Shown: in pieces, positions 1 to 5,236 of the stretch
Layout of the letters: each line of letters opens with the position of its first letter
Numbering within the stretch: the first letter of the stretch is position 1
Source of the DNA: Acidobacteriota bacterium
GTDB taxonomy: Bacteria; Acidobacteriota; Vicinamibacteria; Vicinamibacterales; 2-12-FULL-66-21
NCBI GenBank assembly: GCA_013697225.1
Contig: JACCXG010000449.1
Span: 1 to 6,023 of the forward strand
Length of the DNA stretch: 6,023 nt
Direction: 5' to 3'
Position numbers and translations under genes: made by a program
Notes under the pieces: model-generated
The model's input: only the letters and a program-made list of their open reading frames with translations
Databases searched by the model: none
Told to the model about the DNA's origin: nothing

Positions 1-309
1 TGGGCCTGGCCGATGGCCCTGGCGCTGGCCTGCGCGCCAGTCATCTACCCGTGGTACCTCCTGTATTTCACGCCGTTCCTCTTTACCCGGGCCACCCTCC
101 CGCTCGCCGTGTGGACCTACGCTGTCATTCCGGTCTACGTCGTGTGGGAGCGTTCGCTCTCGGGGGCCGAGTGGCGGGTCCCCGCAGGTCTCATGGCTGT
201 CGAGTACGGGCTGGTCGTGGCAGCCATTGCAGCAGTCGCTCTGTGGCGGACCGATCGTACGCCGTCCCCTGACGCAAGCCTGGTGACAACCGCCACCTCG
301 ACAGGCTGA
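1..309 (+). CDS. C-terminal end of a DUF2029/GT87-like membrane glycosyltransferase (partial)
   Basis: The reading frame is open from the first base and ends at TGA 307-309, so the visible 102 residues are the C-terminus of a longer protein starting left of the window; the ATG at 13 is internal. Three hydrophobic segments are visible, about residues 5-25, 33-48 and 62-79, followed by a polar tail rich in Thr, Ser and Pro. The motif YPWYLLYFTPFL (residues 16-27) resembles the PWYL signature near the last helices of polyprenol-phosphate-sugar-dependent GT-C glycosyltransferases (DUF2029/GT87). By family knowledge these transfer mannose or a similar sugar from a lipid carrier on the outer face of the inner membrane. 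The catalytic acidic residues lie in the missing N-terminal part, so activity cannot be judged. Another GT-C family (GT39/GT83-like) is possible. Confidence 0.68.
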   Translation, partial: WAWPMALALACAPVIYPWYLLYFTPFLFTRATLPLAVWTYAVIPVYVVWERSLSGAEWRVPAGLMAVEYGLVVAAIAAVALWRTDRTPSPDASLVTTATSTG

Positions 310-378
310 GTCTGCTGCTCACAGCCGATGCCCCTCGACACCCGTTGCGAGCACGCTTCTTGCGACGTGGGGGCCCCG

Positions 379-384
379 GGAGGT
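379..384 (+). promoter_or_regulatory. Shine-Dalgarno GGAGGT setting the start of the LolA-like gene
   Basis: GGAGGT lies 4 nt before the ATG at 389. A GTG at 383 in the same frame overlaps this motif, so it cannot be the initiator served by it. The site therefore fixes the start at 389 rather than at the longest-ORF position. Confidence 0.75.
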
Positions 385-388
385 GGCG

Positions 389-1144
389 ATGGAACACCTG
401 CGGGCAAAACAGAGGGGCAGCAACCGCCGGCGGTCGTCGATATGGGCAGCGGGCGCCACACTCCTGCTCCTCGCGGCCTGGCCGGCCACCGGCCGCGGGA
501 CCGAGCCCGCGGCTTCACCTCGACTGGTACCCAGCGCAAGCGCAGAGCTGACGGAGTATCGCGGGTTTCGCCGCATGCACGCCAGGAGCGACCGCTTCGA
601 TCAGGAGGCGTGGCTCGACGCATGGACCGAGCTCGACGCAACCGGCTTTCGCTATCGGATTCTCAGCGAACGGGGCTCGGAGCACATCCGGAACAAAGTG
701 CTCCGCGCGGTTCTCAAACGCGAGCAGGAGATCGTTGCTGAAGGGATGCACCGCGCCGCCCTCACGGATGCCAACTATGTCTTCACCGAACCGGGTGAAG
801 AGGCAGACGGCGTGCGCTACGTGCGCATGAAACCGAAACGCAAGGACGTGGTGCTCGTTGACGGACGGATGGTGCTCAGCCCAGACGGTAACGACCTGCT
901 CCGTATCGAGGGACGGCTCGCCCGGAATCCCTCCTTCTGGACGAGTCTGGTCAACGTGGTCCGTCACTTCGCAACGGTCGATGGCGTGCGGGTACCGACT
1001 TCGACCGAGTCCCAGGCACAGCTCAAGCTGGCGGGGCGATCCACCATGCAGGTGGTCTACGAGTACGAGTCCATCAACGGCCGCCCGGTGACCGTGAGCT
1101 CCAAGCGTCAGCTGGCCTCCGCTGCCAGACCGCGGCAGCAGTAG
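389..1144 (+). CDS. Secreted LolA-like protein (outer-membrane lipoprotein-sorting-like fold)
   Basis: 251 residues from the ATG chosen by its Shine-Dalgarno. The N-terminus is a Sec-type signal: a basic stretch with RRR at 13-15, a hydrophobic core at about 18-32, and likely cleavage in the small-residue region near 33-38. There is no lipobox cysteine, so a periplasmic or exported protein is expected. The mature part is a run of alternating beta strands and charged turns; the C-terminal block (about 155-232), with GRMVLSPDG, the RIEGRLARNPSFW segment and a closing VVYEYESING strand, resembles acidobacterial proteins of the LolA/LolB-like half-barrel type, which bind hydrophobic ligands such as lipids. 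No catalytic motif is visible. True LolA is shorter (about 180-200 mature residues) and I cannot see its diagnostic residues, so the function should be read as unknown with a LolA-like fold. It starts 79 nt after the glycosyltransferase, so it may be co-transcribed with it. Confidence 0.72.
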   Translation: MEHLRAKQRGSNRRRSSIWAAGATLLLLAAWPATGRGTEPAASPRLVPSASAELTEYRGFRRMHARSDRFDQEAWLDAWTELDATGFRYRILSERGSEHIRNKVLRAVLKREQEIVAEGMHRAALTDANYVFTEPGEEADGVRYVRMKPKRKDVVLVDGRMVLSPDGNDLLRIEGRLARNPSFWTSLVNVVRHFATVDGVRVPTSTESQAQLKLAGRSTMQVVYEYESINGRPVTVSSKRQLASAARPRQQ

Positions 1145-1190
1145 AATGGCCGGCATCCTCCAGCCACACTCCTCGGCGTACGGCGGGAAA

Positions 1191-1206
1191 GCACCCCGGG
1201 GGGTGC
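1191..1206 (+). terminator. GC-rich hairpin, possible weak terminator or RNA structure
   Basis: GCACCCC and GGGGTGC form a perfect inverted repeat with only two bases between the arms, so the real loop would be about four bases with a 6-bp stem. It begins 47 nt after the stop of the LolA-like gene, a sensible place for a terminator, but no run of T follows; the next bases are CGAGCAGAAACC. It is therefore not a canonical Rho-independent terminator. Confidence 0.25.
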
Positions 1207-1352
1207 CGAGCAGAAACCGGGCGGCGGACTGCGCTTCCGCTCAGCTCGAAAGACCAGGAGCGCCAGACACAGACACGCCGCGCGCATGAAGCCGTACATC
1301 GCACGCGGCAGTCGACCCGATGTCCTGGCCACCCGTTTGCTGAGCATGGCTC

Positions 1353-1358
1353 AGGAGG
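1353..1358 (+). promoter_or_regulatory. Perfect Shine-Dalgarno AGGAGG for the small acidic gene
   Basis: AGGAGG lies 8 nt before the ATG at 1367. The frame is open upstream, with further ATGs at 1286 and 1346, but neither has a comparable site and the motif itself lies inside that upstream extension. It decides the start at 1367. Confidence 0.75.
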
Positions 1359-1366
1359 ACACCCCG

Positions 1367-1621
1367 ATGAGTCGTACCGATGACCGTGCTGACAAGACAC
1401 TGCCCGTCACTGCCGAGGTAGGAGACGAGGGCGGAAGCTATGCGGATCCCACCATTCAGGCGGACACCTTCAGCGGCCCTGCAGGCAACCCGCGGGTCGA
1501 CACAGAGATCGTGGCCGGCGTAGCAGGGGAAGCCGCCGCCGTCGCCTCGCAGGGGGAGATGGTGCGCCAGACCGACGACGAGGTCCGCCACGCCACCGAA
1601 CCACCCGAACACACCAAGTAA
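1367..1621 (+). CDS. Small, strongly acidic hypothetical protein
   Basis: 84 residues, ending in TAA at 1619-1621. I do not recognise a family. The composition is unusual: 17 Asp/Glu against 7 Lys/Arg, no cysteine or tryptophan, and many Gly, Ala, Thr and Pro, so most of it should be disordered and very soluble. The only hydrophobic run is a short Ala/Val/Gly stretch at about residues 48-60, too short and interrupted by Glu for a membrane helix. There is no signal peptide, so it is probably cytoplasmic. The excellent Shine-Dalgarno argues for a real and well-translated gene. It sits 32 nt before the TPR gene on the same strand. Stress-type hydrophilic proteins look like this, but that is only a resemblance in composition. 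Confidence 0.6.
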   Translation: MSRTDDRADKTLPVTAEVGDEGGSYADPTIQADTFSGPAGNPRVDTEIVAGVAGEAAAVASQGEMVRQTDDEVRHATEPPEHTK

Positions 1622-1641
1622 ACGCGGCGCTCGATTCCCCG

Positions 1642-1647
1642 TACAAT
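1642..1647 (+). promoter_or_regulatory. Candidate -10 box TACAAT for a leaderless TPR transcript
   Basis: TACAAT (TAnnnT type) ends 6 nt before the ATG at 1654, placing the expected transcription start on or next to the A of the start codon. There is no Shine-Dalgarno between the preceding stop (1621) and this ATG, which fits leaderless translation. No good TTGACA-like -35 lies 16-18 nt upstream, so the promoter is tentative. Confidence 0.4.
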
Positions 1648-1653
1648 CTGCGG

Positions 1654-2142
1654 ATGGTACGGGCAGTCGGGCTGGCTATGTCTCTCGCTTACGCGGGCGC
1701 GATCGTCTGGATATACGGCTCCCAGCCGCAGAGCCGCGCGGAAGCCCTGGGCGGCCTGGCCGCCACCGTCGGCGCCTATCGTATCGACGACCGTGCCTTC
1801 GACGATGGGCTGACGTTCTTCCGGGCCGAGAAGTTTCCCGAGGCCCGGATGGCGTTCGAACGGGCGGACCCGGCGCACCGCGACTCCCGCACCCAGTTCT
1901 ACATCGCCTATTCCTTCTACCGTGAGGGGTGGGGGCGGCTCTATAACGACGACCGCCTCTTCACGCAGGGGCTCGAGACCCTGGAGCGGGCAATCGCCGT
2001 GGCGCCAGGCAATCGAATCGTTGTCGAGGACGAGACGCTGGGCATGCGCTCGGCTGAAGAGCTGAGGGCTGAATTCCAGCGGGGACTCCGCCGCGACGTC
2101 TCCGACTTCAACCCGATGCGAGTGTTCGGACAGCGCAAATGA
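1654..2142 (+). CDS. Membrane-anchored TPR-like protein
   Basis: 162 residues. One hydrophobic helix at about residues 4-22 forms an uncleaved anchor or signal. From about residue 44 the protein is helical with TPR character: a first helix pair around 47-72 (FDDGLTFFRAEKFPEARMAF with alternating small and aromatic positions) and a second around 80-118 ending in LETLERAIAVAPGN, the typical end of a TPR unit, with an aromatic insert (YREGWGRLYNDD) in between. TPR units scaffold protein-protein contacts; here the domain probably faces the periplasm, judging by the short N-terminus. Its stop overlaps the next start as ATGA, so the two products are likely made in step and may interact. The start is supported by the -10-like box rather than by a Shine-Dalgarno; an alternative ATG at 1678 also has none and would shorten the anchor. 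The specific function is unknown. Confidence 0.7.
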   Translation: MVRAVGLAMSLAYAGAIVWIYGSQPQSRAEALGGLAATVGAYRIDDRAFDDGLTFFRAEKFPEARMAFERADPAHRDSRTQFYIAYSFYREGWGRLYNDDRLFTQGLETLERAIAVAPGNRIVVEDETLGMRSAEELRAEFQRGLRRDVSDFNPMRVFGQRK

Positions 2143-2924
2143 CCCCGCTTCGCGAGGCGGTTGTTCTTCCCGCGCTGTTCCTCACTGTCGCGCTCCTCGG
2201 CGGGTTTCGCGTTGCCGCCACCATTCAGTTCGTGCCGCCGTCGCTCACCGCGCTCATCCTCGGCGTCCTGCTGCTCGGCACACTCACACGCGGGGGCATT
2301 CTCGTGCCCCAGTTCCTGATGCACGGCGGCCGTTCCCCTTTCGAGAACGTATCCGGGGGAATCGTGTTGTTCACCCTGTTCGCCGCGTCCGGCCAGGCCG
2401 TCAACCTGGTCCTGCCGGATCGCGGACTCCTCCACGCGGCCTTCGCGGTGTTCTTCTTCTGCCAGCTGATGACGATGAATGCGGCCGGCGCCGATCGCAG
2501 TGGCCTGCTTCGCAGCCTGCTCGTCCTGCTCGGCTCCCTCTTCGTCCTCCGCTACATCGTTGTGGAAGCACTCTACGCCCCGGACGGCGGTGTCCTGCAC
2601 CGCCTGCTGACGACGCTGATGTCGGGCGCGACGTTGGGCGGGGTGGCATACCAGCCGAACTCCCCTGTAACCGGCTATGTAGCTTTCGTGGCACTCGCGC
2701 TTTATGTGGTCGGCCTCGTGATGCTCCCGAAGGAGGGGCTGATGTCGCTGGTGGTCCAGAGCGGCCGGCCCGGAGACGGCGGCCCGCCGGCGCGTCCTCA
2801 GCTGGATGGCGCGCCCTCGTCGGGAGATGTCAGGGGAATCCAGGCCAGTCCCACGAACTGCACGTCTACCCCGCCCCGAGCAGGCGGAACCCTTACCCGC
2901 TCGAGCGGCGCCTCCTCTTCGTAG
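2139..2924 (+). CDS. Uncharacterised polytopic membrane protein with overlapping tail
   Basis: 261 residues. Hydrophobic segments at about 7-22, 33-50, 72-92, 97-114, 122-143 and 178-197 suggest six membrane helices. A loop of about 35 residues at 144-178 contains APDGGVLHRLL. I do not recognise a transporter or enzyme family and see no catalytic motif. The gene begins with an ATGA overlap with the TPR gene and only a poor GGA upstream, so translation probably depends on coupling. After about residue 205 the protein becomes polar and low in complexity (Gly, Pro, Ser, Thr, Arg), and residues from about 220 onward are encoded antisense to the ATPase C-terminus. This tail may be a read-on extension after loss of an earlier stop; the functional part probably ends near residue 205. 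Confidence 0.68.
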   Translation: MTPLREAVVLPALFLTVALLGGFRVAATIQFVPPSLTALILGVLLLGTLTRGGILVPQFLMHGGRSPFENVSGGIVLFTLFAASGQAVNLVLPDRGLLHAAFAVFFFCQLMTMNAAGADRSGLLRSLLVLLGSLFVLRYIVVEALYAPDGGVLHRLLTTLMSGATLGGVAYQPNSPVTGYVAFVALALYVVGLVMLPKEGLMSLVVQSGRPGDGGPPARPQLDGAPSSGDVRGIQASPTNCTSTPPRAGGTLTRSSGASSS

Positions 2925-5197
2925 CGGCCTGTCGCCGCGTCGACATCGGCGGCAATCTGCTCCTCGAGAGCTGCCACCGCGGCTTTCACCGAGGCGACCG
3001 TTTCGACAGCACGCTTCACATCGGAAGCTTCCTTCATGCTGCGGCCGACTCCGCGCGCCGTTGTCGTCGCACGTCCAAGGTTGCCGAGGCTTGCCGTCTT
3101 GCGCCCGAACATTGCACCGAGCAGTGTGGCGCCAAACGAAACGGCTGTCTGCAGCTTCTGGCCGGTCGCCTGCTGCTGCTCCCGATCCACGGCCTGCTCC
3201 GCGCGCGCGAGGCGCGCGGCGAGCGCGGCTTGTTTCGTGGCGTACTTCTTCCTGACAGCGTCCATCGCGGCATCGCGCGCCGTCCGGGCGGCAAGCTGCA
3301 GTCGGATGCGGAAGTCCCGCTCCGATTCTCCCGGCGTCGAAGCCAGACCAAGGGTCGTATGGCGAAGCAGCTCGATCCCTTCGTTCTGCGCCAGCCATCG
3401 CGAGAACGCCTTCTCCCACGCGGCATACCGGCGCGGCTGGGTTGCCGGCGGCGGAAGGGGTGTAAAGGTGGCCCCGTGAGCGGGCTCGCGTTGAAGATCC
3501 CGTGCCGTGATGTCGAGTCTCACGCCATCTGTCCAGTCCACCTCCACTGCCCCTTCGTCCACTCCTGTGGCGTAGAGCACGTCGGCTGTCGTGCTGAGTC
3601 CTAGCGAGCGGTCGCTGAACGTGAGACGGGCACTGCCGATAATGCGCGGACGGTACACCACGCCAGCCTCACGTCCCCTGGCAGGAACGAAGAACTCCTG
3701 GACGCCCGGGGGCACAATCGGGCGCTCCGCGCCCGCATCCGGTGCGCCAAGGGAGGCGGCGGGCAGTACGCGGGGCGAGGGTGGGGGGACCCGGGCCGGC
3801 TGCTCCTGAGGTGTGAGCAGCCTGATCTGCTCGCGCGAAAGCGGTCCGCGGAGATACGACAGCGTCCAGCGTGTCTCGAACACGGCAGGCGCTCCCTCGT
3901 GCACGTTGTGCATCAGGAAGATGCGCTTGCGAAGGGAGGAGAGGATCCGGTCCGCCTCGGCCCGGTCGAGGCCGCCGGCCACGCTGTCGAGCCCCTCGAG
4001 CACCCGTGCCTTATCACGCTCCGTCTGCAGGCGTCCGATGAACCAGGTGCCCGTGTTTCCCAGCCCCTTGTAATCCAGGTCGACGGGGTTCTGGGTGGCG
4101 AGCAGCACGCCGGTTCCAAACGCACGCCCCTGTTTGAGCAGGGTCAGCAGAGGCGCCTTCGAGGGAGGGTTCGCGACAGGCGGAAAGTACCCGAGGATCT
4201 CGTCCATGTAGACGATCGCCCGGAGGCTCGTCGTCCCGGTCTGCCGGCGCATCCAGGTAACCACCTGGTTGAGCAGGAGCGAGACGAAGAACATGCGCTC
4301 GGCATCCCCGAGGTGCGCGATCGAAAAAATCGACACGCGAGGCCGCCCGGCATCCGTGAAGAGAAGGCTCTGCGGATCCAGCGGCTCTCCTTCGAGCCAC
4401 GCCTCGAACCCTGGGGCGGCAAGTACGCCGTTCAGCCGCATCGCGAGCGCAAACCGCTCCCTGGCTGGATAGAACGACTCCAGATCGACAACGCCAACTT
4501 TGTCGAACGGCGGGGTCTGCACCTGGCGGATCAAGCCGGCGAGATCGAGATCGCGCCCCTCCAGCCAGGCATTCGCGAGCAGTGAGGCGACCAGGGTGTG
4601 CTCCCGGCTGCGCGGCGTGCCCTCGGCCCCCGCGAGAACCAGCGCGCTGGTGGCGGTACCGGATGCCCGCTCGGCGAGAGACTCGGCATCCTCGCGCTGG
4701 GATGGCGGAGGCGCGGCAAAGGAGCTGAGAATCGAGACCGGCAGACCGGCACGGCTGCCCGGAGTGAAGATGGAGAACTCCGCAGCGCTGCGGAGGCGCT
4801 CGATGCGAGAGGCGTCCTGCCCCCAGGCTCCGATCCCTTTCGACCAGGTGTCGGCCTGGTGCGCCGCGAACGCGTCCGCAGACAGGCCGGCGCGGCGCGC
4901 GTCGTCTTCGTCGATCCACGGCCGGAACTCCGATGCGCTGAGCCGCGGGAAGGTCAGGAGCAGGTTGCCGAGGTCCCCTTTGGGATCTATGGCAATCACA
5001 GGCACACCATCGATGGCCGCCTCCTCGATCAGCCCGACGCACAGACCGGTCTTGCCGCTCCCCGTCATCCCGACGCACACCGCATGGGTGACGAGATCGC
5101 GCGAGTCGTAGAGGATCGGCTCGTCGAGGGTCGTTCCGGTGGCGGGATCGTGCCGCCGTCCGAGGTAGAACAGCCCAAGCTTCTCGAAGTCAGTCAT
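2798..5197 (-). CDS. HerA/FtsK-like P-loop ATPase (DUF87-type) with long C-terminal extension
   Basis: 799 residues. Walker A is GMTGSGKT at 43-50, followed by IAIDPKGD (68-75). The Walker B strand AIVYMDEILGYFPP is at 327-340, with D332 and catalytic E333; LLATQNPVDLDYKGLGNTG (365-383) is the sensor region, and the Arg residues in GRLQTERDKAR (388-398) are candidate arginine fingers. This is the layout of HerA/FtsK-family ATPases, usually ring-forming motors that move DNA or protein. Residues 1-450 form the ATPase, 466-500 a Pro-rich linker, 500-600 a beta-rich domain, and 585-760 a helical part with likely coiled coils (about 640-678 and 725-752) around a Gly/Ala-rich segment (684-720). I recall close relatives of this full-length family in many bacteria, annotated only as ATP-binding protein; the substrate is unknown. 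No NurA-like nuclease partner is in view. The conserved-looking N-terminus MTDFEKLGLFYLGR supports this start. It follows the M14 gene by 39 nt on the same strand. Confidence 0.85.
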   Translation of the reverse strand: MTDFEKLGLFYLGRRHDPATGTTLDEPILYDSRDLVTHAVCVGMTGSGKTGLCVGLIEEAAIDGVPVIAIDPKGDLGNLLLTFPRLSASEFRPWIDEDDARRAGLSADAFAAHQADTWSKGIGAWGQDASRIERLRSAAEFSIFTPGSRAGLPVSILSSFAAPPPSQREDAESLAERASGTATSALVLAGAEGTPRSREHTLVASLLANAWLEGRDLDLAGLIRQVQTPPFDKVGVVDLESFYPARERFALAMRLNGVLAAPGFEAWLEGEPLDPQSLLFTDAGRPRVSIFSIAHLGDAERMFFVSLLLNQVVTWMRRQTGTTSLRAIVYMDEILGYFPPVANPPSKAPLLTLLKQGRAFGTGVLLATQNPVDLDYKGLGNTGTWFIGRLQTERDKARVLEGLDSVAGGLDRAEADRILSSLRKRIFLMHNVHEGAPAVFETRWTLSYLRGPLSREQIRLLTPQEQPARVPPPSPRVLPAASLGAPDAGAERPIVPPGVQEFFVPARGREAGVVYRPRIIGSARLTFSDRSLGLSTTADVLYATGVDEGAVEVDWTDGVRLDITARDLQREPAHGATFTPLPPPATQPRRYAAWEKAFSRWLAQNEGIELLRHTTLGLASTPGESERDFRIRLQLAARTARDAAMDAVRKKYATKQAALAARLARAEQAVDREQQQATGQKLQTAVSFGATLLGAMFGRKTASLGNLGRATTTARGVGRSMKEASDVKRAVETVASVKAAVAALEEQIAADVDAATGRYEEEAPLERVRVPPARGGVDVQFVGLAWIPLTSPDEGAPSS

Positions 5198-5203
5198 CCG
5201 GCT

Positions 5204-5209
5204 ATCGTA
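5204..5209 (-). promoter_or_regulatory. Candidate -10 box TACGAT for a leaderless ATPase transcript
   Basis: On the minus strand TACGAT is followed by exactly six bases (AGCCGG) and then the ATG at 5197. No purine-rich Shine-Dalgarno is present in the 39-nt gap. The spacing equals that of TACAAT before the TPR gene. A -35 element is not convincing: 17 nt upstream reads CGGAAC. Confidence 0.42.
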
Positions 5210-5214
5210 GCGCG

Positions 5215-5227
5215 CCGATTCGATCGG
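5215..5227. repeat. Small dyad CCGAT-TCG-ATCGG upstream of the ATPase
   Basis: A perfect 5-bp inverted repeat with a 3-bp centre lies 5 bp upstream of the candidate -10 box of the ATPase gene, in the region between -10 and -35. It could be an operator half-site pair, but a dyad this short is expected by chance often enough to keep confidence low. Confidence 0.2.
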
Positions 5228-5236
5228 TTCCGCTGC

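Larger units (their letters stand above)
1145..1366 (+). other. Non-coding gap of 222 bp
   Basis: This stretch separates the LolA-like gene from the small acidic gene. Open frames running through it are arginine- and cysteine-rich shadows with no ribosome binding site. The only structure I see is the GC hairpin at 1191-1206; the last bases carry the AGGAGG of the next gene. No convincing -35/-10 pair was found, although a promoter for the next gene would be expected here. Confidence 0.5.

Noticed and set aside
383..388. GTG at 383 as start of the LolA-like gene
   Set aside because: It overlaps the GGAGGT motif, which is placed correctly for the ATG at 389 instead.
135..641. A 168-codon minus-strand frame across the glycosyltransferase end and the start of the LolA-like gene
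   Set aside because: It covers two plus-strand genes with better evidence (membrane-segment motif; Shine-Dalgarno plus signal peptide) and has Arg-rich shadow composition.
1286..1366. N-terminal extension of the small acidic gene from ATG 1286 or 1346
   Set aside because: Neither has a ribosome binding site, and the perfect AGGAGG lies within the extension at the right distance for 1367. The extension also differs in composition from the acidic body.
1941..3419. A 492-codon open frame on the minus strand spanning the TPR, membrane and ATPase 3' regions
   Set aside because: It crosses three better-supported genes, is dominated by Arg, Gly, Ala, Glu and His without any domain pattern, and has no ribosome binding site. 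In DNA this GC-rich, long antisense frames arise easily.
3899..4585. A 228-codon plus-strand frame opposite the ATPase gene
   Set aside because: It is antisense to the Walker B region of a well-conserved ATPase, its composition (Arg, Gly, His, Glu) is typical of a shadow frame, and no start signal precedes it.
4014..5078. A 354-codon minus-strand frame inside the ATPase gene
   Set aside because: It is an out-of-frame shadow of the ATPase coding sequence, very rich in Arg, while the ATPase frame carries intact Walker motifs.
5228..5232. GGAAC-like sequence upstream of the ATPase as an ECF sigma factor -35 element
   Set aside because: On the minus strand GGAACC does occur near here, but the matching ECF -10 is absent, so a short chance match is the simpler reading.
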